Part shown: positions 52,534-61,971 of the stretch, piece after piece
Layout: every line of letters begins with the position of its first letter
Numbering within the stretch: the stretch's first letter is position 1
Origin: an uncultured Prevotellaceae bacterium
GTDB lineage: Bacteria > Bacteroidota > Bacteroidia > Bacteroidales > Bacteroidaceae
Length of the DNA stretch: 64,000 bases
NCBI GenBank assembly: GCA_900316445.1
Contig: ONCZ01000009.1
Coordinates: forward strand, 1 to 64,000
Reading direction: 5' to 3'
Translations under genes and position numbers: made by a program
Notes under the pieces: generated by a model
What the model saw: the letters and a program-made list of their open reading frames with translations, nothing else
Told to the model about the DNA's origin: nothing
The model's database searches: none

Positions 52534-53244
52534 ATGAAACAAAAGGTTGTATTGGTAACTGGTGCCAATAAAGGCATCGGATTTGGGATTGCGAAGTATC
52601 TCGGCCTCAGTGGCTGGAAAGTGATTATCGGTGCCCGCGATGAGCAGCGCGCCACAAAGGCCATCGGCGAACTGAAGGCTGCCGGCATCGACGTGCTTGG
52701 CTGGGTGAACATCGAACTGAAAGACCTCGCCAATGTCGAGCAGGCCGCCAAGGAGATCAACGAGAAATATCCTGAATTGACGCTTTTGGTTAACAATGCC
52801 GGCATCCCTGGCGATATGAGCGTGGATAGCGAGCATACGGAGATCAGCGTCATCCGTGAGACACTCGATGTGAACTTTATCGGCACCTTCGCCCTCACCA
52901 AGGCTTTGATACCGCTGATTGCCAAGAACGAAGGCCGCATTGCCAACGTGACCGTGCCCTCAGAGATCAGTCCCTATTGGCATCCGCTGGCCTACGTCGC
53001 CAGCAAGGCGGCCCAGAATGCGATGATGGGCGTGATGGCCATCGAATTCCAGCAAAGCAACACGCCTGTGGAGATATTCTCCGTCCACCCAGGCCCCACG
53101 ACCACCGATTTGAACGACAACATGTCGCTTCCTGGTTTCCACGACATCGAGACCGTAGGCCAGAAGTTTGCCGAACTAATCAATGACGGTCAGAACCACC
53201 AGGGCGAGTTTATCGAACTCTATCCGATTGTAAAGGAAGATTAA
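52534..53244 (+). CDS. Short-chain dehydrogenase/reductase
   Basis: A 236-residue Rossmann oxidoreductase. The NAD(P) loop is VTGANKGIGFGIAKYLG (TGxxxGIG), the structural motif is LVNNAG, and the catalytic Tyr-Lys pair is YVASKAAQNA; the catalytic Ser lies in VPSEIS, and the order is regular. It resembles carbonyl-reductase-like SDRs. Substrate unknown. Likely cotranscribed with ridA. Confidence 0.9.
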   Translation: MKQKVVLVTGANKGIGFGIAKYLGLSGWKVIIGARDEQRATKAIGELKAAGIDVLGWVNIELKDLANVEQAAKEINEKYPELTLLVNNAGIPGDMSVDSEHTEISVIRETLDVNFIGTFALTKALIPLIAKNEGRIANVTVPSEISPYWHPLAYVASKAAQNAMMGVMAIEFQQSNTPVEIFSVHPGPTTTDLNDNMSLPGFHDIETVGQKFAELINDGQNHQGEFIELYPIVKED

Positions 53245-53247
53245 GTC

Positions 53248-54078
53248 TTACGAAAGCTTTGTTCCGCAGTTGGGGCAGAAATGATCGGTCTCACGCACCG
53301 TGGCATCACATTGCGGACAATGTTTTTCCTCTTCATTCGCCTTTTCAGCTGTTTTCGTGTCATCAATGATGTTGGCTGTGACGATACCCGTCGGCACGGC
53401 GATGATGGTATAACCAAGCAGCATGACGAATGCAGAGAGTAGTCGGCCGATGGGGGTAACTGGCGTGATGTCGCCATAGCCCACCGTAGTCATGGTCACA
53501 ATGGCCCAATAGACGGATGTGCCTAGATCAGTGAATGCCGTCCCTGGTCTACCGGTCTCAATCATGAACATCAATGTGCCCAGACAAGTGACCAGGATCA
53601 GTACGAACAGGAAATAGACGGTGATTTTGGTGAAACTCTTCCTGAGCGAACGCAGCAGGAGATGTCCTTCATTGATGTAATTGAACAGTTTGAAGATGCG
53701 GAAGATGCGTATGAACCGGAACGAACGCAGCAGGATCATGTATCGTGCGTTGGGGAAGAAATAGGAGAGGTAAGGCGGCATGATGGCCAGCAGGTCGATG
53801 ACGCCGAAGAAGCTCAGCACATAGTCTTTGGGACGCGGCGAACAGTAGACACGCGCTATATATTCTAAGGTGAAGAAGAATGTCAGGAGATATTCCAGCA
53901 CCTCTAATGTCAGCTTGAAGGTTCGCGCCAGTTCGGGAATCGTCTCAATAAACGAGATGATGATACTCAGCGAGATAGCCACAATCAATACCAAGTCAAA
54001 GACACGCCCCATGGGCACATCTGACTCAAACATAATACTATACAGCTTTTCCTTCTCAAGCCATTTAGGTTTCTTCAT
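53248..54078 (-). CDS. Voltage-gated-type potassium channel with C-terminal zinc ribbon
   Basis: A 276-residue six-helix channel. S4 is short and Arg-rich (LLRSFRFIRIFRIFKLF), and the pore selectivity filter is TMTTVGYGD. After S6 comes a short linker and a zinc ribbon (CPQCDATV..DHFCPNCGTKL). The channel family is well known; a zinc ribbon tail is uncommon and could regulate gating or assembly (inference). It converges on the SDR gene, ending 4 nt from it. Confidence 0.9.
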   Translation of the reverse strand: MKKPKWLEKEKLYSIMFESDVPMGRVFDLVLIVAISLSIIISFIETIPELARTFKLTLEVLEYLLTFFFTLEYIARVYCSPRPKDYVLSFFGVIDLLAIMPPYLSYFFPNARYMILLRSFRFIRIFRIFKLFNYINEGHLLLRSLRKSFTKITVYFLFVLILVTCLGTLMFMIETGRPGTAFTDLGTSVYWAIVTMTTVGYGDITPVTPIGRLLSAFVMLLGYTIIAVPTGIVTANIIDDTKTAEKANEEEKHCPQCDATVRETDHFCPNCGTKLS

Positions 54079-54098
54079 AATCCATCACGTTTTGGGTG

Positions 54099-54106
54099 CA
54101 AATATA
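54099..54106 (-). promoter_or_regulatory. -7 element of the potassium channel gene
   Basis: TATATTTG on the minus strand, about 20 nt before the ATG at 54078. An upstream TTTG at the usual distance is not clear. Confidence 0.45.
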
Positions 54107-54148
54107 CGAAAAAATTTCAAAATCTTCCTCAATTTCCAAAATATTCAC

Positions 54149-54156
54149 TATCTTTG
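54149..54156 (+). promoter_or_regulatory. -7 element upstream of the small membrane protein and pepD
   Basis: TATCTTTG lies 94 nt before the ATG at 54250. The upstream element is weak. The leader includes no repeat tract. Confidence 0.45.
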
Positions 54157-54249
54157 CAACGAATTCTATCGTCATAATAAGCCGAATCGGCGCAAAAGTG
54201 GTACAAATTGTACATTCGGAATAGTAAGTCATTTTTAAAATAAAAATAG

Positions 54250-54465
54250 ATGTTTGTATCAGAAATTTCATTGTGGGGTGCGGCCATCGTGGCGTGCGTT
54301 GTGATAGTAGCGATGGTGGCATTGGCCTTCTCTGACAACAAGATGCTGCAGGGAGGCGTCCCGACCTTTGATGGGCTGCTTGTCACTCTGTTGCTTGTAG
54401 CCGCCTCTTTCGTGGCCAATATATTGGCGGGAGTGGTAGCGCTGGACTTTATAAAACACAAATGA
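54250..54465 (+). CDS. Small two-helix membrane protein
   Basis: A 71-residue protein with two transmembrane helices (WGAAIVACVVIVAMVALAFS and GLLVTLLLVAASFVANILAG). It ends one base before the pepD start codon and should be coexpressed with pepD. No family recognised. Confidence 0.65.
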   Translation: MFVSEISLWGAAIVACVVIVAMVALAFSDNKMLQGGVPTFDGLLVTLLLVAASFVANILAGVVALDFIKHK

Positions 54466-54466
54466 T

Positions 54467-55894
54467 ATGAAAACTACAACAGAACGTGTGTTCCAGATTT
54501 TTAAGGAACTGAACCAGATTCCACGCCCTTCACACCATGAAGAGCGAGTTGCTGATTATCTGTGCAGGTTTGCTGAACGGCTGAATCTGTCCTATAAGCG
54601 CGACAAGGAGAACTGCGTCGTCATCAGCAAGCCTGCCACCAAAGGATATGAGGGTGCAGAGCCTGTCGTGCTGCTCAACCACATGGATATGGTTTGCGTG
54701 GGCATGAGCGATCCGCTTAACACACCTATCGATGCCTATATAGAGAATGGATGGATGAAGGCACGAGGCACGTCGCTGGGTGCAGATAACGGCATCGGAC
54801 TGTCGATGGCACTTGTTGTGCTGGAGAGCGACGAGATTGTGCATGGCCCGCTGGAGGTCATTACTACCACCAATGAGGAGGACGGCATGTCAGGAGCTTC
54901 ACAGCTGAGCAGGGACTTCCTGAAGGGTCGCAAGGTCATAAACCTTGATTCGGAAGACTATGATACCATCACGACGGGTGCAGCCGGTGCCTGCCTGCAG
55001 TTCCATCGCATCCCCATGGAGCGTAAGAGCGTGAATGGAGCAGGTTGGCACGTCATCAATATCAACGGCGGCCTGGGCGGTCATTCCGGCGTCGACATCA
55101 ACAAGGGACGGTGCAGTGCCGTCAAGGTGGCGTGGGCGTTTTTGGATGCCATCCGCTCCAAACACGATATAGAGGTAGCTTCCATCAATATCGGTGAAGC
55201 CAACGCCTCCATCGCATCGTCGGGAGAAATCATCATCCATACGCCATCAGGCGACAATGATTTCCTGATGGAGCAAGTGAAAGAAATCAACGAGCAGCTG
55301 CACGAGCTATACGGCGATACAGACCCCAATATTCGTTGTACCATTAACGAATTCCCACCTCAGAAGACCGTCATCAATCCCGAAGCCATCAACGCCCTGA
55401 TGACCTGTCTGGAGCAGGTTCCACAGGGAGTCATCAAGATGAGTGAGTCAATGGAAGACACCGTTGAGACCTCCAATAACATCGGGCGTATTCAGACGGA
55501 AGAGGATTGTATCTTCATTTCCACCCATACTCGTAGTTTCATTGATGCCGACATGAAGGAACTGAGCCGCAAGATTGCCGATGTCTTTGCTGAGAACGGG
55601 GCAAAGTCGGAGATGGTGATGTCGGCTCCTGCCTGGCAGGAAGACCAACAGTCTGCATTCCTGCAGCTTACTTCCGACACGTTCCAAGATGTGCTGGGCT
55701 GGCGCCCACGAATGGTGGCTATGCACTTCGTCCTTGAAGCTGGGTTCTTCGTCGAGCACTTTCCTGGCATTCAGATTGCCAGCATCGGTCCTCGCATCGT
55801 AGAGCCTCACTCAACAAGCGAACGTGTGGAACTGAAGACCATAGAGGATATCTGGCAAGTACTCATCGAACTCCTCAAACGTCTGGCTGACTAA
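54467..55894 (+). CDS. pepD: Aminoacyl-histidine dipeptidase (peptidase D)
   Basis: A 475-residue M20/C-type zinc dipeptidase that hydrolyses Xaa-His and other dipeptides. Metal and catalytic motifs: LLNHMDMVCV (His, Asp), LGADNGIGLSMAL (bridging Asp), TTNEEDGMSGASQL (catalytic Glu), INLDSED and, near the end, GPRIVEPHSTSERV (His). The length fits PepD. A terminator follows. Confidence 0.93.
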   Translation: MKTTTERVFQIFKELNQIPRPSHHEERVADYLCRFAERLNLSYKRDKENCVVISKPATKGYEGAEPVVLLNHMDMVCVGMSDPLNTPIDAYIENGWMKARGTSLGADNGIGLSMALVVLESDEIVHGPLEVITTTNEEDGMSGASQLSRDFLKGRKVINLDSEDYDTITTGAAGACLQFHRIPMERKSVNGAGWHVININGGLGGHSGVDINKGRCSAVKVAWAFLDAIRSKHDIEVASINIGEANASIASSGEIIIHTPSGDNDFLMEQVKEINEQLHELYGDTDPNIRCTINEFPPQKTVINPEAINALMTCLEQVPQGVIKMSESMEDTVETSNNIGRIQTEEDCIFISTHTRSFIDADMKELSRKIADVFAENGAKSEMVMSAPAWQEDQQSAFLQLTSDTFQDVLGWRPRMVAMHFVLEAGFFVEHFPGIQIASIGPRIVEPHSTSERVELKTIEDIWQVLIELLKRLAD

Positions 55895-55911
55895 AGTAAT
55901 ATAAAAAAGTA

Positions 55912-55952
55912 AAATCGCTAAGTGCTTTATTCTAAGCGACTTAGCGATTTCT
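55912..55952 (+). terminator. Intrinsic terminator of pepD
   Basis: AAATCGCTAAGT pairs perfectly with ACTTAGCGATTT around a 15-nt loop, 17 nt after the stop codon. The following CTTC is only weakly U-rich. Confidence 0.7.
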
Positions 55953-55956
55953 TCTG

Positions 55957-56020
55957 TTGGGGTACTCGTATAGGTAACCGTGAATTCGAATGATTACGAA
56001 TGAGACCGTATGAGCCCCAA
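55957..56020. other. Nested inverted repeat before the integrase gene
   Basis: TTGGGG/CCCCAA enclose ACTCGTAT-like/ATGAG pairs and an inner ATTCG/CGAAT hairpin. A further group of CATTCG/CATTCATTCG words follows at 56050-56095. The stretch 56021-56562 otherwise shows only AT-rich sequence; an attachment site could be here but none is proved. Confidence 0.4.
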
Positions 56021-56562
56021 TTTATTGTTTTTATTGACGTTGGACGAATTACATCATTCGTTCGCATTCATTCGATTTCATTGAGTTTCATCCATCACGC
56101 CAAAATCACGCCAATTTATTCCGAACCGCTAACCGAATCAATGATGTCCTTTGTATGACACAAAGATTTTACGGTTTGGCCCAAAGTCGACAAACATCTT
56201 AGTCAGTCGAGTTGTAATTTACACCTAATAATTTCAAATAACACTAAAAAGTCCTAACGGCATTACCTACTTCTAAAGCAAGTTATTAAGCTGAAAGAAC
56301 TGCTCAGAACACTTCCGTGAACGTTTTGCGTATGCAAAATTAGTTATTGTCAGCCATACTTCCAAAAGCAACGGTGAAAAAGCACAAATTATTATAATTT
56401 TAAGGATTAACCGAAATACGCTAGAGAGAATACTACCTATATTATAAAAAGGTATAGAATTAACCAAATTACCCGAAAAAAAATCTCCGTATTCCAAACT
56501 AAACCAAAAGTTTCGAGTACAATTATCAGAAATACAAATAAAACGAGTAAATTTGGAGGACA

Positions 56563-58083
56563 ATGGCAAAGTTAGAGTATAGTTTATCCGCACGGACCCA
56601 AGATGGGACAGGAAGAAATGAGGTGTTGCTCCGTTTCTTCCAAGGAAGTCAATTTAATCTCCGGGCCAAAAGCGAAGTATATGTAAATCCGGATTTTTTT
56701 GAATACTATGTGAACCGCAGTCGGACTTATGAAGAGGGAATAAGAATACCTGATAGGGTAATATCTGCAACAGTAAGAGTCGCAGAGCAAAAGCACTGGT
56801 ACCTTCGTGGTAGTGGTCTGATAGTCGTTGATGGCAGACGTCTTGAGACAGAAGATGTGAAGCACCATAGGGATATGATGAAACGACTTGAAGACATGAA
56901 ACACTACATCTTTGAGCAGTATGAGAGCGCAGACAAAGATTCTATCACTGGTACATGGTTAAGAGATGCTGTTGAGAAGTTCAATCATCCCAACAAGTTG
57001 CAACGATGCGGAAAGTCATTCTATGAACTTGTAGAGGAATATATTGAGAAGAAGAATATGTCGAAAGAAAGTGAAAGTATCTTCAGAGTATTCATCCGGT
57101 CTATTTCTCGCTACGAGAACTACATCAGAGCAACTGACAAGCGACGGAAGAAGTTCGTCTTTGACATCAACCTTGTTACCAAAGACGACATTGAAGGATA
57201 TGCAGACTATCTTCGTAATGAGAACAGTCTTTCCAAGCAGATGCCCACACTATTCAAGAAATTGTTGACAGAGTACCCTGCATGTTTGAAGAAGGGACGC
57301 AATATCATCGAAGAACGTGGTGAGAATACTATTATCAAGATGATGAGCCGGCTGAAAGCATTGTTCAACTACTTCTTCGAAAAAGGGTTGACGAAGAATC
57401 GTCCATTTGAATATATTAAGATTGGCACTCCTAAGGTAGGCACTCCCTATTACATCACCATAGGGGAGCGTAATCAGATTATGAATGCTGACCTTGATCT
57501 TGCATGGGAGGAACTTAGCGAAAAAGAACGTAGGGACGTCCGGATGCCGATAGATACAATAAAGACTCAAAGGGATATTTTCATCTTCCAGTGTTTTGTC
57601 GGTTGCCGTGTCGGTGACTTGGTTAAACTTACAGAGAATCACATTAGTAACAATATGCTTATTTATACTCCACACAAGACAAAGGACAGCACGGGAGAGA
57701 CTGTCAGAGTACCTCTTCTACCAAAAGCCTTCAACCTTATCAATCAGTACCGAGGCAAGGATAGTCAGGGACGGTTATTCCCGTTCATTACTCCGCAGAA
57801 ATATAATGAAGCTATCAAAGTCATTTTCAAAATGGCGGGCGTAACGCGAAGTGTTGAGGTTCGCAACTCGTTAACTGGTGAGACTGAGTTACATCCGATA
57901 AACGAAATCGCAGCAAGTCATCTTGCCAGACGAACATTCGTCGGAAACATCTACTTGAGTGTCCAGGATCCGAATCTTATTGGAAAGATGAGCGGTCACG
58001 TGGAAGGAAGTAGGGCTTTCAAACGTTATAGGAACATTGAAGACTCGACATTACGTGAAGCTGTAAAACATCTCAAAGGATAA
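56563..58083 (+). CDS. Tyrosine recombinase/integrase
   Basis: A 506-residue site-specific recombinase with an Arm/SAM-like N-terminal half and a catalytic domain from about 310. The catalytic Arg is in FVGCRVGDL, HxxR is HLARRTFVG, and the last block GHVEGSRAFKRY supplies His and the nucleophilic Tyr (KRYRNI). It fits the phage-integrase-like recombinases of Bacteroidetes mobile elements. It starts an AT-rich accessory stretch with no other mobility gene seen. Confidence 0.9.
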   Translation: MAKLEYSLSARTQDGTGRNEVLLRFFQGSQFNLRAKSEVYVNPDFFEYYVNRSRTYEEGIRIPDRVISATVRVAEQKHWYLRGSGLIVVDGRRLETEDVKHHRDMMKRLEDMKHYIFEQYESADKDSITGTWLRDAVEKFNHPNKLQRCGKSFYELVEEYIEKKNMSKESESIFRVFIRSISRYENYIRATDKRRKKFVFDINLVTKDDIEGYADYLRNENSLSKQMPTLFKKLLTEYPACLKKGRNIIEERGENTIIKMMSRLKALFNYFFEKGLTKNRPFEYIKIGTPKVGTPYYITIGERNQIMNADLDLAWEELSEKERRDVRMPIDTIKTQRDIFIFQCFVGCRVGDLVKLTENHISNNMLIYTPHKTKDSTGETVRVPLLPKAFNLINQYRGKDSQGRLFPFITPQKYNEAIKVIFKMAGVTRSVEVRNSLTGETELHPINEIAASHLARRTFVGNIYLSVQDPNLIGKMSGHVEGSRAFKRYRNIEDSTLREAVKHLKG

Positions 58084-58103
58084 AATTAATATGTATACAA
58101 GTG

Positions 58104-58129
58104 AGAGCATCGTCATGGTGCTCTTTTTT
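58104..58129 (+). terminator. Intrinsic terminator of the integrase gene
   Basis: AGAGCA pairs with TGCTCT around a 9-nt loop and runs into T (58124-58129), 21 nt after the integrase stop codon. Confidence 0.75.
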
Positions 58130-58276
58130 ATAGAAGAAGAGTATCGGATTTACTAAAGCCCATTTTTATCCTCCGTATAAAAAACTATTCGTAGTTTTGA
58201 TAGTACAATATATAGAAGGACAAGAAAGGACATATGAGCCAATCCTCCTAGTATTATATTTTTCAAATTGTTTTAT

Positions 58277-58966
58277 ATGACACCAAAAGAAAAACTTTAT
58301 TTAGAACTTCTCACCGTTGAGAACGAAGTTCAAAAGATGAAAGGGCAGAGCGAGAATAATCTCAATCTTGCAGAATTTGTCAATTCAAGGGAATTCAAGC
58401 ACAATGCTAGAACTAGTAAAGTTGATAAATTGAAGGAACAAATCGAGTCTGCTCAAAAAGAAGCAAAAAGATTGGCATGGCTTGAAACTGATGAAGGTAA
58501 AGCTTACAAAAGGAAGATAGAAAAGGAAATAAAAACCATTTGGGATGAGCATGAGAAACTCAAAAAGGATACACACGACTACGTACAAGATCTGGTACAT
58601 ATATTACTAGGCGACAGTTTTGATGTGGTCAATTTTGGGCATTGTGGTTTCAAAGTGTATATGAGTAAGGGATATACTAAGGAAGAAATTGAGAATAGCC
58701 ATTTTACACCATTATTCGAAATTTACCATCAAAAACCGTTCTTCCACTCTGACGCTTCTCGATGGATACTTAGCTATGCATCTTCTGGAGAGTTTGAACT
58801 TGGTTCAGACAGGATCCCCACAAAATTTCTCATTGGACTTGCTAAATTTGTAAGTGACGAAGAAGCTTTGAGCTCTTTGATGGAACGTTTGGATAGTTTT
58901 TATAATCAGCAAAATGCTTTGGAAATTGAACTATACCGTCTCAATGAAAAATTAGAAGACCTTTAA
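58277..58966 (+). CDS. Coiled-coil protein of unknown function
   Basis: A 229-residue protein. The first 100 residues are strongly helical and charged (VDKLKEQIESAQKEAKRLAW, IEKEIKTIWDEHEKLKK), then a mixed region (FDVVNFGHCGFKVYMSKGYT), and a short C-terminal coil. The ATG at 58277 is preferred to a TTG three codons earlier. It is AT-rich and probably part of the acquired segment. No family recognised. Confidence 0.6.
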   Translation: MTPKEKLYLELLTVENEVQKMKGQSENNLNLAEFVNSREFKHNARTSKVDKLKEQIESAQKEAKRLAWLETDEGKAYKRKIEKEIKTIWDEHEKLKKDTHDYVQDLVHILLGDSFDVVNFGHCGFKVYMSKGYTKEEIENSHFTPLFEIYHQKPFFHSDASRWILSYASSGEFELGSDRIPTKFLIGLAKFVSDEEALSSLMERLDSFYNQQNALEIELYRLNEKLEDL

Positions 58967-59153
58967 CGATAATCATTATACTATTGAGGATTCTTCTCGA
59001 AAACAGCCAATAAGGTATAATCGAGAAGAGTCCCCAAGTAGAATAATATCAGAGATAGAATGCGAACTTTGAGCCTTTCAAAACGATTCCGTAATCACCG
59101 GTCATTCAGTCATTTTTCCTAACGTACCTTATTATATATGTAGGTAGTTATAT

Positions 59154-59206
59154 ATGTAGGTAGAACCCGAAGAAATCTTCGCCGAGGAAGATGAGTATCA
59201 TCTTTC
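59154..59206 (+). repeat. 53-bp repeat, copy 1 (ATGTAGGTAGAACCCG..)
   Basis: This copy matches 62708-62757 except for one substitution and a 3-nt indel. It contains a hairpin GAAGATGA/TCATCTTT near its end. It lies 188 nt after the coiled-coil gene. The gap 58967-59244 holds nothing else clear. Confidence 0.85.
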
Positions 59207-59244
59207 TTATACATATTAAACTTGTACTTTTATTAATTTCTACA

Positions 59245-60024
59245 TTAATCATCTTCTCTCGGATATTTATAGTTGGGATCCTGCGTAGCAAAATGCTGGT
59301 AGCGCACATGAACTTCATTCCAAAAATCGTTTAACTGAAGAACATCCTGAGTAGAATAACCCAAGTCCCGACAAAAAACAGCCATCGTATGACAAATATT
59401 GACTTCCGGATCTTCAGTAAAGGAGGTGTCGTGTGCCCAGGTATTATCATCGTCGCAGTTGTCGCAGTTAAGAATCGTATCCCTGCTCCAATCATAACGA
59501 CAGGAAAGTTCAAGGAAGGGAGATAAATCTTTTCCTGTGAGAAAATTATTTGTGGCTATCATTAACCGAAAATCACTGCCATATATATCAGCACCTTTGT
59601 ACGGAAGGACGGAATCCTCGCCATTATAATGAAAAAGCAGAGTTCCACAAACCTCATAATCATCATCAAAAGCGTCTCTTTCTCTTTTAACCAAACTGTC
59701 ACAGATGTCAGCCATCTTCAGACGAAGTTCTTTTGTCAGATCGAACAAGCGGCTATTTACAGCTTTCATCCGCTCCCATTCCTCTGGAGTTTCCTTGAAC
59801 ATCCAGTTTAGTAAAGCACGACGCTCGTCAAGGAGTAGACGCAAATTCATCTTTAAGGACTCCTCGTCTGGAATATTAACAGATTCTGGATCACATCCGA
59901 CTATGTTACGAATCTCTGCCTCCACTTCTAGGAGTCTACTTTTCTTAACCTTGAAAGACTTTTTCCTATAAACTATAAATCGATCAAAGTTGTCATTCAA
60001 AATGTCTATAAGTTTCTCTTTCAT
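59245..60024 (-). CDS. Hypothetical protein, cytoplasmic
   Basis: A 259-residue acidic protein without signal peptide. The N-terminal half is helical and charged (VKKSRLLEVEAEIRNIVGCD, ERMKAVNSRLFDLTKELRLK). The C-terminal half has a cluster of Asp and Cys (DTILNCDNCDDDNTW) and ends PNYKYPREDD. I recognise no family. It has a likely -7 box, TACTTTTG (60048-60055, minus strand). Confidence 0.6.
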   Translation of the reverse strand: MKEKLIDILNDNFDRFIVYRKKSFKVKKSRLLEVEAEIRNIVGCDPESVNIPDEESLKMNLRLLLDERRALLNWMFKETPEEWERMKAVNSRLFDLTKELRLKMADICDSLVKRERDAFDDDYEVCGTLLFHYNGEDSVLPYKGADIYGSDFRLMIATNNFLTGKDLSPFLELSCRYDWSRDTILNCDNCDDDNTWAHDTSFTEDPEVNICHTMAVFCRDLGYSTQDVLQLNDFWNEVHVRYQHFATQDPNYKYPREDD

Positions 60025-60203
60025 AATACATACCTTTATTTTTTCTGCAAAAGTACAAATAATAAAAAAAGCAAAAGTATGAAATATAAAAGATGGTATA
60101 GGGAACCATTCTTTTGTTACGAAATGAATATTAATTGAAACGAATAAAGTTCATTATCCTTAAAAAGATATAATAATTTTATGTATAATTCACTTTTGTT
60201 TGG

Positions 60204-61190
60204 CTATTTACCTAGACAGAAGGTGATGCGGCCAGTCTTATCCATGAAGCCGCGCTTCTTCTCATACTTACCCTTGCCATAGACCACGGCAAGACCTTCT
60301 GAATATCTGATATCATCGCCCGTATAGATTTCCTCATTATTCACCTTGAAGAGCCGCTGACCTGTCTTGTCGATGATGTAGCAGGAGTCCATCTTCTGAA
60401 TCTGTGCCACGCCATCCATGAATTTGCGACCCCACCAGCCGTCGGGAAGTTCGATCACCATCTTGCCGGATAGGTCGATATAACCAGAGTGGGAATTTAT
60501 GTTCTCTTCACTATTGCCAGGAGTCCTTACTGCTGCCAGTCCCTCACTGAAATCACCTGCATAGCTGAATACGCCCTGAAAAGCCTGCTTGCCCGTCTTG
60601 TCAATATAGCTGAACCATTCACGCTCATCGTTCACAAGCACTGCACAGAGACCCTCGTGGAAGTCGTTGCCGTCGCTCTCGGCCATCGTGCCATACTGGT
60701 AGGGAATGGCCAATTCACCTTTGGTATTAATATAGCCTACCTCTCCCACCTCATTCACCACGATGGCCATGCCGTCGCTGAACTCATGGGCATAATGGAA
60801 TTTGTGAGGAATGACCACATTTCCCTCATGGTCTTTGTAGCCGAACTTCCCGTCTTCGTAATCACAGGTCAATTCCGTCGGGTCTATCTCCTCCTTTGGC
60901 TTCTCGACCCTGCGACCATGCAGGTCGATATAGAAACGTTCATCTTTCATAGTGACACGAGCCACACCACCCCGGAATTTATCCAAGGACTCACAGCCCT
61001 CGATGGCCTTGGCAATGGCTTCTAAATCATACTGTTCTGCTACTACGGCATCGACGGATTCCGCTGTCGTACTGTCTGCACTTTCCGTAGTGTCTGTCTG
61101 ATCTGCCTGATTCTGCTTACTGCCGCACGAGGCGATGAGCAATGCAAGTGTCATCACCAGCGCGATTCTGAGATTCTTTTGTATTTTCAT
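60204..61190 (-). CDS. WG-repeat lipoprotein
   Basis: A 328-residue lipoprotein with lipobox LLIASCGSKQ (Cys22) and an acidic Thr/Ser linker. From about residue 70 it carries WG-like beta repeats (GKFGYKDHEGNVVIPHKFHYAHEF, quoted partly: GKFGYKDHEGNVVIPHKF; GEVGYINTKGELAIPYQYG; SGYIDLSGKMVIEL; RGFMDKTGRITF). Such repeats are common in Bacteroidetes surface proteins of unknown role. It is followed upstream by a 172-codon-frame gene on the same strand. Confidence 0.8.
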   Translation of the reverse strand: MKIQKNLRIALVMTLALLIASCGSKQNQADQTDTTESADSTTAESVDAVVAEQYDLEAIAKAIEGCESLDKFRGGVARVTMKDERFYIDLHGRRVEKPKEEIDPTELTCDYEDGKFGYKDHEGNVVIPHKFHYAHEFSDGMAIVVNEVGEVGYINTKGELAIPYQYGTMAESDGNDFHEGLCAVLVNDEREWFSYIDKTGKQAFQGVFSYAGDFSEGLAAVRTPGNSEENINSHSGYIDLSGKMVIELPDGWWGRKFMDGVAQIQKMDSCYIIDKTGQRLFKVNNEEIYTGDDIRYSEGLAVVYGKGKYEKKRGFMDKTGRITFCLGK

Positions 61191-61227
61191 TTCATTTTGA
61201 ATGATTGGTTACTGGGTTGAAAAAGTC

Positions 61228-61722
61228 TTAGAAGCCGAGGAACTCTTTGAGACCAGCGGCATTTTCGAGATCTGCCTTGTTCACATAGAATGAACTGGGA
61301 GGAGCTAATTCGAGATACTTGTCAAGGAACTCTTCCCAAGGCAACTTAAAATAGTCCAGTGGAATGTAAAACGACCTCGAAGCACCTGCCGAGCGGTTGG
61401 CACTACTTACACGCGCCGGTCGCACGAAGAAGCTTTCTTTCACGGGGTTGTACCTTTCAGCAGTTCCTCCATTCATGTGGATGTAATGCTTCAGGAACCC
61501 TTCATAGTCCCATTCCTTCCAGACCGTACGGAATTTCTCGTCGCTACCTGGATCGTAATAGGTTACGTACTGGTATTCGCCATCCTCGTCTTGCTCGATG
61601 GCATACGTCCATTCTGGGTTGAGCATCTCTTTCGTAGCCCAGAAATAAGTCTCCTTCATCCGTTCGAACGCCTTATCGATATAGGCATTCACGTCGTAGC
61701 CGTATGGGAATTTCTCGCTCAT
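61228..61722 (-). CDS. Hypothetical protein, cytoplasmic
   Basis: A 164-residue protein without signal peptide, starting MSEKFPYGYDVNAYIDKAFE. The start at 61722 is used because a -7 box overlaps the longer frame (to 61746). It is rich in aromatic residues (WKEWDYEGFLKHYIHMNG, SFYIPLDYFKLPWEEFLDKY). No family recognised; placed 38 nt before the WG-repeat lipoprotein gene, so the two may be coexpressed. Confidence 0.6.
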   Translation of the reverse strand: MSEKFPYGYDVNAYIDKAFERMKETYFWATKEMLNPEWTYAIEQDEDGEYQYVTYYDPGSDEKFRTVWKEWDYEGFLKHYIHMNGGTAERYNPVKESFFVRPARVSSANRSAGASRSFYIPLDYFKLPWEEFLDKYLELAPPSSFYVNKADLENAAGLKEFLGF

Positions 61723-61743
61723 TGTATATTCTATTAAACGGTG

Positions 61744-61775
61744 CAAAATTAGCGATATTATACGAGAACAACAAG
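61744..61775 (-). promoter_or_regulatory. Promoter of the 61722 gene and WG lipoprotein
   Basis: On the minus strand CTTG (61772-61775), 20 nt, TAATTTTG (61744-61751). Confidence 0.65.
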
Positions 61776-61971
61776 AAGTATGGAAAAATATGCAATATTC
61801 CGATTATATTTCGTAATTTATTTCTTCGCGCACATAATATAATAGTACCAAAAAGATGAGTATTTGCCTCGTTCCATATCCAATTTGCGAAAATGGGGAA
61901 TATTCCTAAACGATTTCTCCATTTATTGGTAAAATATACAGAATCATAACACAATAATTAATATTAATAAT

